Source: Mansonella perstans (Eukaryota > Nematoda > Chromadorea > Rhabditida > Onchocercidae). Taken from it: 64,000 nucleotides of DNA. The notes beneath the pieces are model-generated. The model was not told the origin of the DNA and searched no databases. It was given only the letters and a program-made list of their open reading frames with translations. Location: contig JBAMDO010000044.1 of the NCBI GenBank assembly GCA_037074765.1, positions 1-64,000 of the forward strand, in the 5' to 3' direction. Shown in pieces: positions 61,656 to 64,000 of the stretch. Made by a program: the position numbers and the translations under genes. The number at the start of each line of letters is the position of its first letter. Position 1 is the stretch's first letter.

Positions 61656-62644
61656 CAGAAACAAATAGTCCAAAAATTTAAATTAATAAGAAAATTCAAA
61701 AGATACTGAATCACAGATAACTAAAAATAATTTATTTTAAAGGGAATATTCAATCCACTTTTGAGATGAAATTTTGATTTTAACACTTTTATTTGGTTGT
61801 CATGCTTATAGTCTAAATGTAATTTTGCAGTATTTCCATGTTGGAATTTAATCGTCAAGAAAAGTGCTCTTTTGTTTTTTCATTTTTAAAATTTTTTAAA
61901 CGAATAACAAAGTGATAAATTGGGCACCAAAAATGTCGCACAATCTCAGAAATGTGCGAGTAAAAAAACACCTGTCTGTACATGGACTATTCTTCTTTAA
62001 CAGCAACTTTAATTTCACTTCAATGATGCTTAAAATTTCCTTGTCATTTCATAAAATAATTCTTGTATTACGGTCAACATTTGTTGCTTTTTTTGAAATT
62101 TGATTATCGTCATTAGTGTTAGCATAATTTTCTGTATTTACATATATTTTGTTATCATTGCCTGATATTTCATTATCTCAAAAATCTTCCGATGATTATT
62201 TATTTTATCATTTCATATTTGTCAAAAAAAAAGAACAACAAAAATCGATAGGTTAATTAGATAATTATATAATTGAAAATTGAAAAAAAAAATTATAAAA
62301 TATCATTATCTGTTTCATCAATAGTAATAATTAATACCTGTTTCATCATTAGTATTAATATAATTTTATGCACATATAAATTTCGTCCTCATGATGATAA
62401 AAAAAGAAAAAAAAATATTGATTTAATTTTTATTTTAATATTGATTTAATTTTTATTTTGTGTAATTTATCAATAAAGTGTAAAAATATCGCTGTGTGAT
62501 GGGAAGAACAGAAAATGATAAAACGAACGATTGATCAAACAAAACATTTGTGTGCTTTTTTACTACGCAAACAATTATACTTTCCCCTTCTTTTACGGAT
62601 CCTTAAATCTTTCTTTTCCCGTATTATTCCGTTCAATCATTCAA

Positions 62645-62735
62645 ATGTATGTGTGTACGTGTGTGTGTTTATATATGTTTGTATGTATGTATGCATTTGT
62701 ATATGTGTATGCATGTTTATATGTGTTTTTGTTTA
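62645..62735. repeat. Degenerate TG/TATG simple repeat
   Basis: Alternating GTGT/TATG sequence over about 90 bases, 70-160 bases upstream of the SLC19 start. It produces open frames by repetition but is not coding. Confidence 0.85.
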
Positions 62736-62807
62736 TGAAAGTAATGAAAAACTAAAATTGGAATTTAATTGAATTTCAACACAGATAATAATATATGATC
62801 GGTAAAA

Positions 62808-64000
62808 ATGTACTGGAAACAAGTGGCATACTTGATATGTTTGTTCGCAATGATCAAGAAATTCCGACCGGCGGCCCCTTTCTTGACACCATTCCTCGTA
62901 TCGTCCTATAAAAATTTTACTGATATTGAACTGTACAGTCAAATATATCCATTTTGGACTTATTCTTATTTGGTCGCATTGGTAAGCTATTGAATAATGC
63001 AGTGGATATTTTATTTCATTTTTAGCATGAATTAACTAATTTATTAATTAGCTGTTAGTAATGGTAAAGAATAGGATAAATTGAAAATGAATAATTATGA
63101 TTTGCTAATAAAATTATGCAACAAGTATAATTTAGGTCAGAAGAAAAACCTATGGCTAAAACATTTTTTTAAAAATGCATCACTTATGAAACTGGATTTA
63201 AAAGTAATTTTCCTTATTATATTATTCATATTGAATTATACAAAAAAAAAAATAATTTACTAGAAACTGCTTTGCAGTGGTAAAATATTTCTTTCGAAAT
63301 ATAATAATATGGAACATTGAAATTAGCTAAATCCCATTAATTAGATAAATACTTTACTTAAAATTGATGCAATTAATTTCGTATTAATTTTTGTCATTTT
63401 TTCTCAATTGCCTGTTTTCTTTAATATCAAATACAATATTACAAACTAAATTCATTATTTTACTTCATTTTTCTTTTTCCTTTTTCATCACCAACCAGTG
63501 AAATTAATTTTAAATAATTTTTGAAGTTAGAAAAATATATTAAACTTTGATAATCTTACACTTTCGACTAATTTTATTTTTCAGATACCCATATTTTTCC
63601 TAACTGATATACTACGATACAAGCCAATTGTAGTTCTTGAAGCGATGTCGTATTGCGCTTCTCTTGCAATCATTCTTTGGGGTAATAGAGTATGGCAAAT
63701 GCAATTGATGGAAATTATTTTTGGTTTGTAAATTATTCTCTTGAGGAAAAAAAAATCTCAAATTAAAAAAGAAAAGATAATCTCTAAAATATTTGTATAC
63801 AAGCCGATTGAATTGGCATATCAAAGGATGAATTGCTAAAAATTAGCTAAATTATAAAAATTGATGAATATTAATTTTTTAATCATCAGGATTGTCAACA
63901 GCATCCGATATCGCCTATGTTTCCTATATGTATGCAGCTATTGATAAGAAACATTTCAAACGTATTACTTCATATGTTAAGGCAGCTGCACTATTCGGCA
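62808..64000 (+). CDS. SLC19-family folate/thiamine transporter, 5' part (cut by window end)
   Basis: Multi-pass plasma-membrane carrier of the reduced folate/thiamine family (C. elegans FOLT type). Three exons are visible: 62808-62981, 63585-63723 and 63890 to the window end. They join in phase to about 141 residues, roughly one third of the usual 430-500. Signatures: the first helix, then KKFRPAAPFLTPFL, then the extracellular YKNFTDIELYSQIYPFWTYSYL stretch; in exon 2 FLTDILRYKPIVVLE (TM2-3) and IIFGLSTASDIAY (TM4); in exon 3 a DKKHFKRITSYVKAAALFG block. There are no frameshifts in the visible part, unlike the decayed copy at 57.9-59.6 kb. Substrate (folate or thiamine) cannot be told from this part. 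The ATG is the first in frame and gives the expected short N-terminus. Confidence 0.9.

Larger units (their letters stand above)
59607..62807. other. Intergenic region, no gene seen
   Basis: AT-rich with CA-type (about 61580-61650) and TG/ATGT-type (about 62647-62735) simple repeats and many homopolymer runs. Presumed promoter of the SLC19 gene. No exon recognised. Confidence 0.55.

Overview
This window is AT-rich nuclear DNA from a nematode, most likely a filarial or other spirurid (clade III) species. The evidence is many short exons split by GT-AG introns with TTTCAG-type acceptors, splice acceptors a few bases upstream of several start codons (as expected for spliced-leader trans-splicing), long AT-rich intergenic stretches with homopolymer runs, and proteins that read as nematode orthologues. 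Exon models below were built by hand from splice signals, reading-phase continuity and family alignment recalled from knowledge; no search or RNA data was available.

Layout. 2.7-5.4 kb (+): rpl-3, a 7-exon ribosomal protein L3 gene. Four of its introns each hold a box C/D snoRNA-like element, and one of these has a 13-nt match to 18S rRNA. 5.8-6.4 kb (-): ENY2/Sus1, convergent with rpl-3. 8.7-15.8 kb (-): a 19-exon Vav guanine-nucleotide exchange factor (CH, acidic, DH, PH, C1, SH3, SH2, SH3). 15.8-22.0 kb: no gene seen. 22.1-25.6 kb (-): plasma-membrane syntaxin (Qa-SNARE). 28.2-31.1 kb (+): single-finger GATA factor resembling ELT-3, with a His/Gln repeat. 36.3-42.4 kb (-): a 19-exon Argonaute of the ALG-1/ALG-2 (miRNA) class with an intact DEDH set. 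46.7-47.7 kb (+): TRAPPC1 (Bet5). 49.1-55.8 kb (+): a large secreted Cys-rich protein with two chitin-binding domains and about eight CCPLP-type repeats. 57.9-59.6 kb (+): a frameshifted remnant of an SLC19 (folate/thiamine) transporter. 62.8 kb to the window end (+): the start of an apparently intact SLC19 gene.

The genes are unrelated housekeeping, signalling, trafficking, regulatory and cuticle/eggshell-type genes, as expected of a eukaryotic chromosome; there is no operon-like pathway cluster. The most interesting material is non-coding: the nested snoRNA set in rpl-3, a copy of the rpl-3 3' UTR placed about 4.9 kb upstream, long hairpins (one spanning the syntaxin stop codon), and the decayed SLC19 copy beside its intact neighbour.
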